Of a DNA stretch of 64,000 nt, positions 48,634-56,304 are shown one piece after another. The notes below the pieces were generated by a model. That model made no database searches and was not told where the DNA came from. It saw only the letters and a program-made list of their open reading frames with translations. This DNA comes from Actinomycetota bacterium (GTDB lineage Bacteria > Actinomycetota > Nitriliruptoria > Nitriliruptorales > Nitriliruptoraceae), in contig JAHWJY010000003.1 in NCBI GenBank assembly GCA_019348135.1, positions 1 to 64,000 on the forward strand, in the 5' to 3' direction. The first letter of the stretch is position 1; each line of letters opens with the position of its first letter. Both the position numbers and the translations under genes were made by a program.

Positions 48634-50394
48634 GTGCGTTCGGAGGCGTGGCACCCGCCGGACCCCACGCGCCTCGCGCGGATGGGCGGCATCGCCACGG
48701 TGCTGGTGCTGCCCGTGCTGGTGCTCGACGCCGCCTGGCACGACGTCGCGTTGACGGCCGGGCTCGTCGGCGCGCTCGCCGTCATCGCTCTGTCGGCGGC
48801 GCTGATCGTCACGGTGGTGGCGCTCCAGCGTCGGCGCTCGGTGAGCGACGGCATCGCGACGTCCACCTTCTACGTGTGGAACGCGCTGGCGATGACGGCC
48901 CTGACGGCCTTCGTGGTCGCGGTCGGGGGCGATCCCCGGCGGTACGGCATCCTGTACGGCCTCGTGATGGGGCTGGGCGCGGCGCTGTTCCCCGCCCGGG
49001 GGCAGCTGATCCTGCAGCCCGTCGCCATCGGGAGCTACGCCGTCGTGCTCCTCGCCTCCGATCTCGCGCCGTCCGAGGTCGGGGTCCAGCTCGCCCTCGT
49101 GGCGACGGTGTCGTGGATGCTGATCGAGGGCGCCATCCGGGCGCGGTCCTCCTGGCTGGCCGAGCAGGAGGCGCGCACGGCCGCCGACCGTCAGGCGGGT
49201 CTGGCCAGCGCCCTGACGCGCCTGACGACCCTCGATCCCGACGAGCTGATGGACCGCATCGCGGACGCGGTGGTCGGGCTCGGCTTCGAGCTCGCCACCA
49301 TCGCGGTCCTGCGTGACGGCTACCTCGTCCCGGCCCGCCACCGCGGGTTCGCACCCGGCGCCGAGCCCTACGGCATCCCGGCCGACCGGGGACTGGCCGG
49401 GCGCGCCATGAGCGAGCGGCGGACGATCACCGTGGGCGACTACCTCGACTTCGAGGGCCGGCTCCCGGGCCGCGACGGCGTCCGTGCGACCGTCGCGGTG
49501 CCGTTGACGCACGGCGACGATGTCGTGGGGGCGCTCATCGGGTCGCGGTCGGCGCCCGGGGGGCCCGACCCCCGCGAGGTCGAGGCGCTCGAGGTCCTCG
49601 CGACGCACGCCGGCCACGCGCTCGTCAACGCCCGTCGCTTCGAGTCCGAGCAGCGCGCCGTGGCGCGCCTGACGGAGCTCGAGGTGATGAAGTCCGACTT
49701 CGTCTCGAACGTCTCGCACGAGCTGCGGACCCCCCTGACGGTGATCCACGGCGTCGGCGAGACCCTCGCGGCGCACGGGGAGGCGCTCGGCGACGACCGC
49801 CGCCGCGACCTGCTCGCCCGCCTCAACGCCAACAGCGCGCGGCTGTCCGCCATGATCTCCACGCTGCTCGACTTCTCGCGGTTCGAGTCGGGCAACGCCG
49901 AGATCTCGCCGGCGCCGGTGCCGCTCCGGCACGTGCTCGAGGGGCTGATCGCCCGACTGGCCCCACTCCTCGAGCACCACGAGGTCACCACGGACGTGGC
50001 GGACGAGGCCGTGATCGTCGATCCCCGGTTGTTCGAGCACGTGGTCGAGAACCTGCTCAGCAACGCGCTGCGGCACACGCCGCCGGGGACGCGCGTGTGC
50101 CTCCGAGCGGTCCCCGAGGGTGGTGTCGCCCGCATCTCCGTGCGCGACGAGGGGCCGGGCATCGCGACCGAGGACCTCGCCCGGATCACGGAGCGCTTCT
50201 ACCGCGGCGGGCCGGCGGGCACGCGCCCCGCGGGCGGCGTGGGGCTCGGGCTCGCGCTGTGCGAGCAGATCCTCGCGGCCCACGGCACGTCCCTGACGGT
50301 GCGCTCCGAGGAGGGCGTCGGCACCGAGTTCAGCTTCGTGCTGCCGCTCGCCGTCCCGGCCCCCGTCCGGGGCGCGGGATCAGGTGTGGTCTGA
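48634..50394 (+). CDS. GAF-domain membrane histidine kinase
   Basis: 586 residues from GTG 48634, selected because GGAGGGG lies a few bases before it; GTG at 48592 is an alternative 14 codons longer. Five to six hydrophobic segments occupy residues 17-170. A GAF domain covers about 195-335 (LTTLDPDELMDRIADAVVGLGFE ... ATVAVPLTHGDDVVGALIG ... LATHAGHALVNA). The kinase core has His362 in FVSNVSHELRTPLTVIHG, N-box VVENLLSNALRH, G1 DEGPGIA and G2 GGVGLGLALCEQIL. It is an orphan sensor. It overlaps the convergent YihY gene by 15 bases. Confidence 0.92.
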   Translation: MRSEAWHPPDPTRLARMGGIATVLVLPVLVLDAAWHDVALTAGLVGALAVIALSAALIVTVVALQRRRSVSDGIATSTFYVWNALAMTALTAFVVAVGGDPRRYGILYGLVMGLGAALFPARGQLILQPVAIGSYAVVLLASDLAPSEVGVQLALVATVSWMLIEGAIRARSSWLAEQEARTAADRQAGLASALTRLTTLDPDELMDRIADAVVGLGFELATIAVLRDGYLVPARHRGFAPGAEPYGIPADRGLAGRAMSERRTITVGDYLDFEGRLPGRDGVRATVAVPLTHGDDVVGALIGSRSAPGGPDPREVEALEVLATHAGHALVNARRFESEQRAVARLTELEVMKSDFVSNVSHELRTPLTVIHGVGETLAAHGEALGDDRRRDLLARLNANSARLSAMISTLLDFSRFESGNAEISPAPVPLRHVLEGLIARLAPLLEHHEVTTDVADEAVIVDPRLFEHVVENLLSNALRHTPPGTRVCLRAVPEGGVARISVRDEGPGIATEDLARITERFYRGGPAGTRPAGGVGLGLALCEQILAAHGTSLTVRSEEGVGTEFSFVLPLAVPAPVRGAGSGVV

Positions 50395-51315
50395 CCCGTC
50401 CGGGGGCGACGCGGCGGGCCGCACCGTGGGCCACATCTTCTCGATCTCCGCGTTCAGCTCCGCGCCCAGGAGCACCGCGAAGGCGCTGACGTAGAGCCAC
50501 AGCATCAGCACCAGGGGCCCGGCGATCGGCTCGTAGATCGACCGCGCCGAGATGGTGCGGTTGGCGTAGGCACGCAGGGCCATCGACCCCAGGAACCACA
50601 GGATCATCGCGAGCGCGGCGCCCGGGAGGTCGCGGTGCCACGGGGTCCACCACGGGGCGACGAAGTGGTACAGCGAGGCGATGAGGAACCACGCCAGGAT
50701 CCCGGCGACGGGCCAGTAGAGGATCCGGTAGAGGTCGGCGAAGCCGAGGTCGACCCCCACCGTCGCGACGATCGTCCCCCCGAAGTCCGGTCCCGCCACG
50801 ATGATCGGCAGCAGCACCAGCCCCAGGAGCATCCCGACCAGGGTGAGACCGAGCCCCCACAGGCGCTGCTGCCAGGCGGGCCGGGTTGCCTCGAGGTCGT
50901 ACGCGACCGTGATCGCGGTGGCGACGACGCGCAGTGCCCGTGACGCCACCAGCACGGTGATGACGAAGCCGATCGTGGCGATCCCACCCCCGCCTTCACT
51001 GAAGATCCGGCGCACCGTGGGCTCGACGGTGGACTCGACCGTCTGACGGTTCAGCACCTCGCCGGCGAGCGCGACCGTGCGCTCCGTCACCCGGGTGGGG
51101 AGGTCGACCTCGAGCACCGGATCGAGCGCGCCGAGCGTGCCGAAGATGGCGAGGAGCAGCGGCGGGAGGGTGAGGAGGACGAAGAACGCCACCTCCGCCG
51201 CGAGGCCCGGCAGGCGGTCGTCGCCGGCATCCACCACCGTGCGCACGGTGAGCTCGACCCCGGGGCGCAGTCGCGCCGGGGCCCGGTCGATGATCCGTTC
51301 GGCGACGCGGTGCAC
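50380..51315 (-). CDS. YihY/BrkB-family membrane protein
   Basis: 311 residues, reading back from ATG 51315. Six membrane helices alternate with short loops; the family signature regions are EVAFFVLLTLPPLLLAIFGTLG, ASRALRVVATAITVAYDLE, and the C-terminal YEPIAGPLVLMLWLYVSAFAVLLGAELNAEI. The function of YihY proteins is unsettled; an older annotation as ribonuclease BN was withdrawn. Its 3' end overlaps the kinase gene on the opposite strand by 15 bases. It starts about 100 bases from the tRNA-Ser(GCU) gene. Confidence 0.9.
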   Translation of the reverse strand: MHRVAERIIDRAPARLRPGVELTVRTVVDAGDDRLPGLAAEVAFFVLLTLPPLLLAIFGTLGALDPVLEVDLPTRVTERTVALAGEVLNRQTVESTVEPTVRRIFSEGGGGIATIGFVITVLVASRALRVVATAITVAYDLEATRPAWQQRLWGLGLTLVGMLLGLVLLPIIVAGPDFGGTIVATVGVDLGFADLYRILYWPVAGILAWFLIASLYHFVAPWWTPWHRDLPGAALAMILWFLGSMALRAYANRTISARSIYEPIAGPLVLMLWLYVSAFAVLLGAELNAEIEKMWPTVRPAASPPDGSDHT

Positions 51316-51413
51316 GGGCGCGAGGCTACGCGCCGCGGCCTGCCACCGTTCGCGCCCCTGGGGCCCCGCTGCTACCCTCCGCGCCCGCGCGCCGTTCGCG
51401 GTTCGCGGCGCCT

Positions 51414-51504
51414 GGAGGCATCGCCTAGCCTGGTCTATGGCGCGGGATTGCTAATCCCGTTGGGGGTATACACCCCCTCGAGGGTTCGAATCCCTCTGCC
51501 TCCG
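51414..51504 (+). tRNA. tRNA-Ser (anticodon GCU)
   Basis: 91 bases. Acceptor GGAGGCA (51414-51420) pairs with TGCCTCC (51497-51503), discriminator G at 51504; CCA is not encoded. Anticodon stem CGGGA/TCCCG encloses TTGCTAA with GCT at 51450-51452. A long variable arm (GGGGGTATACACCCCC) is seen. It reads AGC and AGU codons. Confidence 0.95.
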
Positions 51505-51516
51505 CTCGTACCACTC

Positions 51517-51591
51517 GCGCGGGTAGCTCAGTCCGGATAGAGCACCTGACTACGGATCAGGCGGCCGGGGGTTCGAATCCCTCCCCGCGCG
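51517..51591 (+). tRNA. tRNA-Arg (anticodon ACG)
   Basis: 75 bases. Acceptor GCGCGGG (51517-51523) pairs with CCCGCGC (51584-51590), discriminator G at 51591. Anticodon stem CCTGA/TCAGG closes CTACGGA with ACG at 51552-51554, normally edited to ICG. CCA is not encoded. It is followed by a strong terminator, then by the catabolic operon. A tRNA 3' end here is a plausible integration site. Confidence 0.95.
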
Positions 51592-51597
51592 CGACCC

Positions 51598-51645
51598 ACG
51601 GAACCCCGGTAGACGCCTCCAGCAGGCGATCGTCCGGGGTTCCGT
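51598..51645 (+). terminator. Terminator after tRNA-Arg
   Basis: Perfect 12-base inverted repeat ACGGAACCCCGG (51598-51609) with CCGGGGTTCCGT (51634-51645), enclosing a second small stem CGCCT/AGGCG, and followed by CGTTCC. It ends the tRNA transcript seven bases after tRNA-Arg. Confidence 0.8.
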
Positions 51646-51843
51646 CGTTCCGACACAGGATGATCCGTCCGGAACGGGACGGGGATGCTGTGGACCGACG
51701 CCCGTCATGTCAGGCTGAGCCGTTGGCTGCATCGCCGGAGGCTGATGCCACGTGCCGGATGGCTCACGGGTCGACACGCCACGCCCGCGAGCACGGCCCG
51801 GGCGCAACGACCCCGAGCTCGTGTCCGGCAGGTTCGGGCGCTC
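51646..51843 (+). other. Gene-free spacer between the tRNA terminator and the polyol operon promoter
   Basis: About 200 bases with no convincing gene. Together with the terminator before it and the operator block after it, the gap from tRNA-Arg to the kinase start is 318 bases. No repeat of the tRNA-Arg 3' end and no integrase fragment is seen in it. Confidence 0.5.
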
Positions 51844-51897
51844 TTGACAGCGGCGAGGTGTCATGACAGCGTGGCGAAGTCATCATATGACATATGA
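51844..51897 (+). promoter_or_regulatory. Promoter/operator region of the polyol operon
   Basis: A consensus -35 hexamer TTGACA is at 51844-51849, but no good -10 was found at 16-18 bases. Two palindromes follow: TGTCATGACA (51859-51868, perfect 10-mer) and TCATATGACATATGA (51883-51897, seven-base arms around one A). They lie 13-50 bases before the kinase start. These AT-richer palindromes stand out in this GC-rich sequence and are candidate operators for the GntR/UTRA repressor encoded as the last gene of the operon. Confidence 0.5.
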
Positions 51898-51909
51898 CTC
51901 GGAGGGCGA

Positions 51910-53394
51910 GTGGGGATCGTCATCGGCTGCGACATCGGCACCCAGAGCGTCAAGGGGGTGGCGATGGACGAAGATGGCCGGATCGTGGGCGAGGCCTCCG
52001 TCGCGTACGGAACGCGCTTCCCGCAGGAAGCCCACGCTGAACAGGATCTGGACACCTGGCGGCTGGCGACGGTCGACGTGCTCGCGGACCTGGGTCGACA
52101 GGTCGGCGCTCGACGGCCTGAGGTGTCACATGTCGCGATCGACGCGCAGGTCGACGGCATCGTCGGCGTCTCGGCTGACCTGTCCCCCAGGACGCCCGCC
52201 CTCATCTGGCTCGACCGGCGTGCGGTCTCGGAGCGGGCGAGGCTGGAGGAGGCGGTCGGTTCCAGGCGCATCGCCGAGCTGACCGGTCTCAACCCGGACA
52301 GCTCGCACGGCGCTCCCAAGATCATGTGGCTGCGCTCCCGCCACGGTGCGGACGTCCGCTGGTGGCTGTCACCCTGTTCCGCGGTCGTTGCGGGACTCAC
52401 CGGCGAAGTGGTGCAGGACCACGCCAACGCCTCGTCGACCATGCTCTACGACGTCCGACGGCGCGAGTGGGCGGCGGAGATGCTGGCCGCCGCGGACATC
52501 GAGCCAGCCAGCCTCGCAGAGATCCGCGAGGCCACGGACACCGCGGGCGTGCTGCGCAGCGACATCGCCGCGGCGACGGGCTTGCCAGCGGGATGCGCGG
52601 TCCTGGTGGGGACCGGTGACGATCACGCGGCGGCGGTCTCCGCAGGGGGCACACGGCCGGGGGTCGTGGTCGATATCACGGGGACGGCGGAACCGGTCGG
52701 CGTGTCGTGCGCCAGCCCCGTGTTCGATCCGGAGCGGCTCGTGGAGACACACGCCCACGCCGTGGCGGGAGCGTGGTTCTTCCAGCACCCGGGGATCGTC
52801 TCCGGTGGCTCCGTCCTCTGGATCGCCGAGGTCTTGGCCGTCGACCAGTCGGCGGTCTTCACCCTGGCGGCGGACGCTCCGCCCGCGTCGCGTGGCTTGC
52901 TCTTCCTGCCGGCTCTGTGCGGCTCGATGTCGCCGCGCTGGAACGAGTGCGCCCGTGGTGCGCTCACGGGCGCTTCCATGAACCACAAACGGCCCGAGAT
53001 CGCTCGAGCGGTCCTCGAGGGCTGCACGTTCGCTCTCCGGGACATCCTGGACCGCATCCAGGCGCTGACCGGCAACGTCCACGAGTTGCGTGCGACGGGT
53101 GGCGGCGCTCGTAGCGACCTGTGGTTGCAGATGAAGTCGGATATCACCGGACGGGTCGTACGACGGGTCGCCGGCGCGGGACCTGCCGCCGGAGCGGCAT
53201 GTCTCGCAGCAGTCGCCGCTGGCTGGTTCTCCGACATCCCCGAGGCTTCCGACGAGTTGGTCGTGCTCGAGACGCGGTCGTTCGATCCGGATCCCGCAGC
53301 GGCAGCGGTCTACGAGGATGCCTACGGCCGCTACCGCGACATGTTCGACGCCCTCGAGCCGACCTTCGCGTCGGGCGGGAGTGAGCGACGATGA
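51910..53394 (+). CDS. FGGY-family carbohydrate kinase
   Basis: 494 residues from GTG 51910 with GGAGGG upstream. N-terminal phosphate loop GCDIGTQSVKGVAMDEDG and the HVAIDAQVDGIVGVS segment mark the first lobe; the second lobe has VDITGTAEPVG, LEGCTFALRDIL and the ATP-binding ELRATGGGARSDLWLQMKSDITG. Length and pattern resemble xylulokinase-like members (about 480-500 residues). FGGY kinases phosphorylate xylulose, glycerol, erythritol, ribitol and related compounds; the partner genes point to a polyol. First gene of a ten-gene operon; its stop overlaps the next start (ATGA). Confidence 0.9.
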   Translation: MGIVIGCDIGTQSVKGVAMDEDGRIVGEASVAYGTRFPQEAHAEQDLDTWRLATVDVLADLGRQVGARRPEVSHVAIDAQVDGIVGVSADLSPRTPALIWLDRRAVSERARLEEAVGSRRIAELTGLNPDSSHGAPKIMWLRSRHGADVRWWLSPCSAVVAGLTGEVVQDHANASSTMLYDVRRREWAAEMLAAADIEPASLAEIREATDTAGVLRSDIAAATGLPAGCAVLVGTGDDHAAAVSAGGTRPGVVVDITGTAEPVGVSCASPVFDPERLVETHAHAVAGAWFFQHPGIVSGGSVLWIAEVLAVDQSAVFTLAADAPPASRGLLFLPALCGSMSPRWNECARGALTGASMNHKRPEIARAVLEGCTFALRDILDRIQALTGNVHELRATGGGARSDLWLQMKSDITGRVVRRVAGAGPAAGAACLAAVAAGWFSDIPEASDELVVLETRSFDPDPAAAAVYEDAYGRYRDMFDALEPTFASGGSERR

Positions 53395-54815
53395 CGGCCC
53401 CCTCGACCCTGGACGAGGGCCTCGCCGACCGGCTGCGCGACCGACTGGAAGCCGGCCCCGGCGGTCGGTCTCTGCACCCCATCGGCATCGGTCGGATCCT
53501 GATCGGGCCCGGTGCCCTCGATCGTCTCGCGGACGAGGTCGCCGCCGTGTCATCCGGGCCGATCGTCCTCCTCGAGGACGCCACACCGATGCTGCGGCTC
53601 GGCACCGATCTGAAGGCGGCCGTCGAGAAGCATCTGGGCGGGTTCGCAGACGTCCGCCGGGAGGTACTGACCGGCCGGGACGGACAACTGCACGCCGACG
53701 ACGGAACCCTCGCGGTCGCCCGGGCCGCCGTCGAAGGAGCCGGGTGCGTCGTGTCCGTGGGTTCGGGCACGCTGACCGATATCGCCAAGGACGCGTGCAA
53801 CCACCGCGGGGGCACGCCGTTGGTGGCGGTGCAGACGGCCGTCTCCGTCAACGGCTTCTCGGACGACATGGCGGTGATCCTCCGGGATGGCGTGAAACGG
53901 ACGGTTCCGTCCTCATGGGTGACGACGCTGCTGATCGACACCGAGATCATCCGCGACGCGCCGGAGGCCATGAACCAGGCTGGCGTCGGTGAGCTCCTGG
54001 CGATGTTCACCGCGCCAGCCGACTGGCACCTCGCGGCTCTCGTCGGACTGGACGGTTCGTACTCCGCCGGTGTGGTGGACCTCTTCCGGCGCGAGGGCGA
54101 CCGGCTCCTCACCATCGCGGGTGGGGTGGGGCGTCGCGACGGCGATGCCCTCGACGAACTCGCCCGTCTCATGACCGCCTCCGGGATCGCACTCGGGGTC
54201 GCAGGACGTACCGCGCCCCTCTCGGGTATGGAGCACACGGTCAGTCACATGCTGGACATGTCGGCCGGGCACACGGGCACTCCCGTGGGCCTCCATGGTG
54301 CCCAGGTCGGTGTGGCCGCCGTGGTCGCGGCAGCACTGTGGGAACGGATGATCGCCACACTCTCGGCGCAGTCGCTACGGCACGTCGTCGTCGTCCCGTC
54401 CGTCGAGGACCTCGAGCGCAGGGTCAAGGGCGCCTTCTCGGACGTGGACCCCTCGGGGACGATGGGTGCGGAGTGCTGGTCGGATTACGCGAAGAAGCTG
54501 GATGCGTGGGCCGGCGCCCAGCCGAGCGTCGGTGAGCTCTCGGAGCAGTGGGACGATGCGGTGTCCGCTGTGCGCCGCGTGCTGGTCTCGCCGGAGGAGA
54601 TGGTCACCGCGCTGCACGCCGCCGGAGCACCTGTCCGCTTCCGTGACCTCGACCCCCCGGTCGACCCCGACCGGGCACGGTGGGCGGTGGCGAACTGTCA
54701 CCTCATGAGGGACCGCTTCACGATCGCCGACCTGGCGTTCTTCACCGGCAACTGGAACGACGGCGACGTCGACGAGGTCCTTGACCGTGTCGCCGACCTG
54801 GGCGGTGGCCTGTGA
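53391..54815 (+). CDS. sn-Glycerol-1-phosphate dehydrogenase-like (AraM/EgsA family)
   Basis: 474 residues, longer than the usual 350-400. The NAD-binding loop VSVGSGTLTDIAKD is at about 123-134. Metal-site segments are AGVGELLAMFTAPADW (about 197-212), SGMEHTVSHMLDM (279-290) and VGLHGAQVGV (299-308). Compared with AraM, the usual Asp before LLxxxTAxADW is Glu201; His282 or His286 and His302 would be the other ligands. Family members reduce DHAP to sn-glycerol-1-phosphate or oxidise it. The C-terminal 100 residues are an extension also seen in FGGY-linked relatives. Coupled to both neighbours by overlapping stops. Confidence 0.82.
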   Translation: MTAPSTLDEGLADRLRDRLEAGPGGRSLHPIGIGRILIGPGALDRLADEVAAVSSGPIVLLEDATPMLRLGTDLKAAVEKHLGGFADVRREVLTGRDGQLHADDGTLAVARAAVEGAGCVVSVGSGTLTDIAKDACNHRGGTPLVAVQTAVSVNGFSDDMAVILRDGVKRTVPSSWVTTLLIDTEIIRDAPEAMNQAGVGELLAMFTAPADWHLAALVGLDGSYSAGVVDLFRREGDRLLTIAGGVGRRDGDALDELARLMTASGIALGVAGRTAPLSGMEHTVSHMLDMSAGHTGTPVGLHGAQVGVAAVVAAALWERMIATLSAQSLRHVVVVPSVEDLERRVKGAFSDVDPSGTMGAECWSDYAKKLDAWAGAQPSVGELSEQWDDAVSAVRRVLVSPEEMVTALHAAGAPVRFRDLDPPVDPDRARWAVANCHLMRDRFTIADLAFFTGNWNDGDVDEVLDRVADLGGGL

Positions 54816-55633
54816 GGATCCTGGACCGCTACGACGGCTTCGTGTTCGACCTCGATGGCACCATCTACCTCGGTGACGTTCTCCTCCCGGGCGCACGTGC
54901 GGTCGTCGACGAGATCCGTCGTCTGGGCAAGGGGCTGCTGTACCTCACGAACAAGCCGCTCGACCCGTCGTGGGCCTACGCCGAGCGGCTGACGGAGCTC
55001 GGTCTCCCCACGGCGGCCGACGACGTCGTGTCCTCGCTCGACTCTCTCGTCCTCTACATGGATCTGCACCACCCGGCCGCGACCGTCCTCTGCGTGAGCG
55101 AGCCGCTCGTCGCTGCTCGTCTGCGAGACGCCGGCCACCAGGTGACCGCGGACGCCGCCCAGGCCGACGTCGTCGTGGTCTCGTTCGATCGCACCTTCGA
55201 CTACACGAAGCTGCATGCCGCCTACGTCGCCGTCGCGGGAGGAGCTGTGCTCGTCGCGACGAACCCCGACGCGTACTGCCCGACCCCGGACGGGGGTCTT
55301 CCTGACTGCGCTGCCATGCTCGCGGCCATCGAGGCGTGCACGGGCGCGAAAGCCGAGGCCGTCGTCGGGAAGCCGTCGGAACACATGGCCCGCGCACTCG
55401 TGCGGCGTCTCGACATGTCTCCCGGCCGTGTCCTGCTGACGGGCGACCGGATCGAGACCGACGTCGCCATGGCCGCCCAGGCCGGTCTGGATTCCGCGTT
55501 GGTCTTGACGGGCGCCACCCAGCTGCCCCTCGTCCACCAGCCCTCGAGCCATCCGACCTACGTCTTCGGGTCGCTCCAGCAGCTCCTGGTCGGGACCACC
55601 GCCAGGACCCCCATGAGAACAGAGGTGACGTGA
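54812..55633 (+). CDS. HAD-IIA phosphatase (NagD/AraL-like)
   Basis: 273 residues from GTG 54812. HAD motifs are complete: I DGFVFDLDGTIYLGD, II YLTNKP, III VVGKPSEHM and IV VLLTGDRIETDVAMA. A C2 cap (type IIA) lies between motifs II and III. Such phosphatases remove phosphate from glycerol-phosphates, phosphoglycolate and sugar-phosphates. In Bacillus subtilis, AraL of this group is encoded beside AraM, as here. Its presence in a kinase operon suggests either damage control of side products or release of a free polyol. Confidence 0.9.
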   Translation: MRILDRYDGFVFDLDGTIYLGDVLLPGARAVVDEIRRLGKGLLYLTNKPLDPSWAYAERLTELGLPTAADDVVSSLDSLVLYMDLHHPAATVLCVSEPLVAARLRDAGHQVTADAAQADVVVVSFDRTFDYTKLHAAYVAVAGGAVLVATNPDAYCPTPDGGLPDCAAMLAAIEACTGAKAEAVVGKPSEHMARALVRRLDMSPGRVLLTGDRIETDVAMAAQAGLDSALVLTGATQLPLVHQPSSHPTYVFGSLQQLLVGTTARTPMRTEVT

Positions 55634-56304
55634 TGGAGTTCATCTTCATGTTGACCCAGGACGACCGGACGATCCCGGACGCCCTCGAGGTCTACGACAG
55701 CATCCGGCGAACGGAGCTGCGGTACGTCGGGTTCAAGGACGTCGGCGTCGACCGACCGACCCTCCAGAAGCTCACCGCCGAGATGCACGCCGACGACCGG
55801 CAGGTGATGCTCGAGGTCGTGTCGACCTCACGCGACGACGAACTGCGCAGCATCCAGGCGGCGGTCGACGTGGGCGTGGACTACATCCTCGGGGGGACGA
55901 ACACGGAAGCCGCCGGCGAGCTCCTCGCCGGCTCGGGGGTGCGCTACTACCCGTTCCCCGGGACCATCGTGGGCCATCCCAGTGAGCTCCGCGGGGACAT
56001 CGAGGAGATCGCCGAACACGCGCGCCACCTCACGCGTACCGATGGCATCGACGGCGTCGACCTCCTCGCCTACCGCCACCGTGGGGTCGACCCCGTGGCG
56101 CTCACCAAGGCGGTCGTCGACGCCTCGCATGGCCCGGTGATCGCTGCAGGGAGCGTCGACAGCGAAGAGCGCATCCAGGCACTGCAGGCGGCGGGAGCCT
56201 GGGGGTTCACGATCGGGAACGCGATCCTGGCCGGACAGATGCCCGAGGGCCCGGATGTGGCCGCGCAGATCACGTGGACGCTGCGAGCGGCAGCAGGCGC
56301 ATGA
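55633..56304 (+). CDS. Uncharacterised TIM-barrel protein of the polyol operon
   Basis: 223 residues from ATG 55633, sharing its A with the upstream TGA. No named family was recognised. The beta strands and C-terminal phosphate-binding turns of a TIM barrel can be read: LRYVGFKDVGV, QVMLEVVS, VGVDYILGGTN, VRYYPFPGTIVGHPSELRG, VDLLAYRH, HGPVIAAGSVDSEERI and GAWGFTIGNAIL. The last two match the GG/GN phosphate-binding pair of HisA/GGGP-synthase-like barrels. Likely an isomerase, epimerase or aldolase acting on the phosphorylated intermediate. The overlap with its neighbours ties it to this pathway. Confidence 0.75.
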   Translation: MEFIFMLTQDDRTIPDALEVYDSIRRTELRYVGFKDVGVDRPTLQKLTAEMHADDRQVMLEVVSTSRDDELRSIQAAVDVGVDYILGGTNTEAAGELLAGSGVRYYPFPGTIVGHPSELRGDIEEIAEHARHLTRTDGIDGVDLLAYRHRGVDPVALTKAVVDASHGPVIAAGSVDSEERIQALQAAGAWGFTIGNAILAGQMPEGPDVAAQITWTLRAAAGA

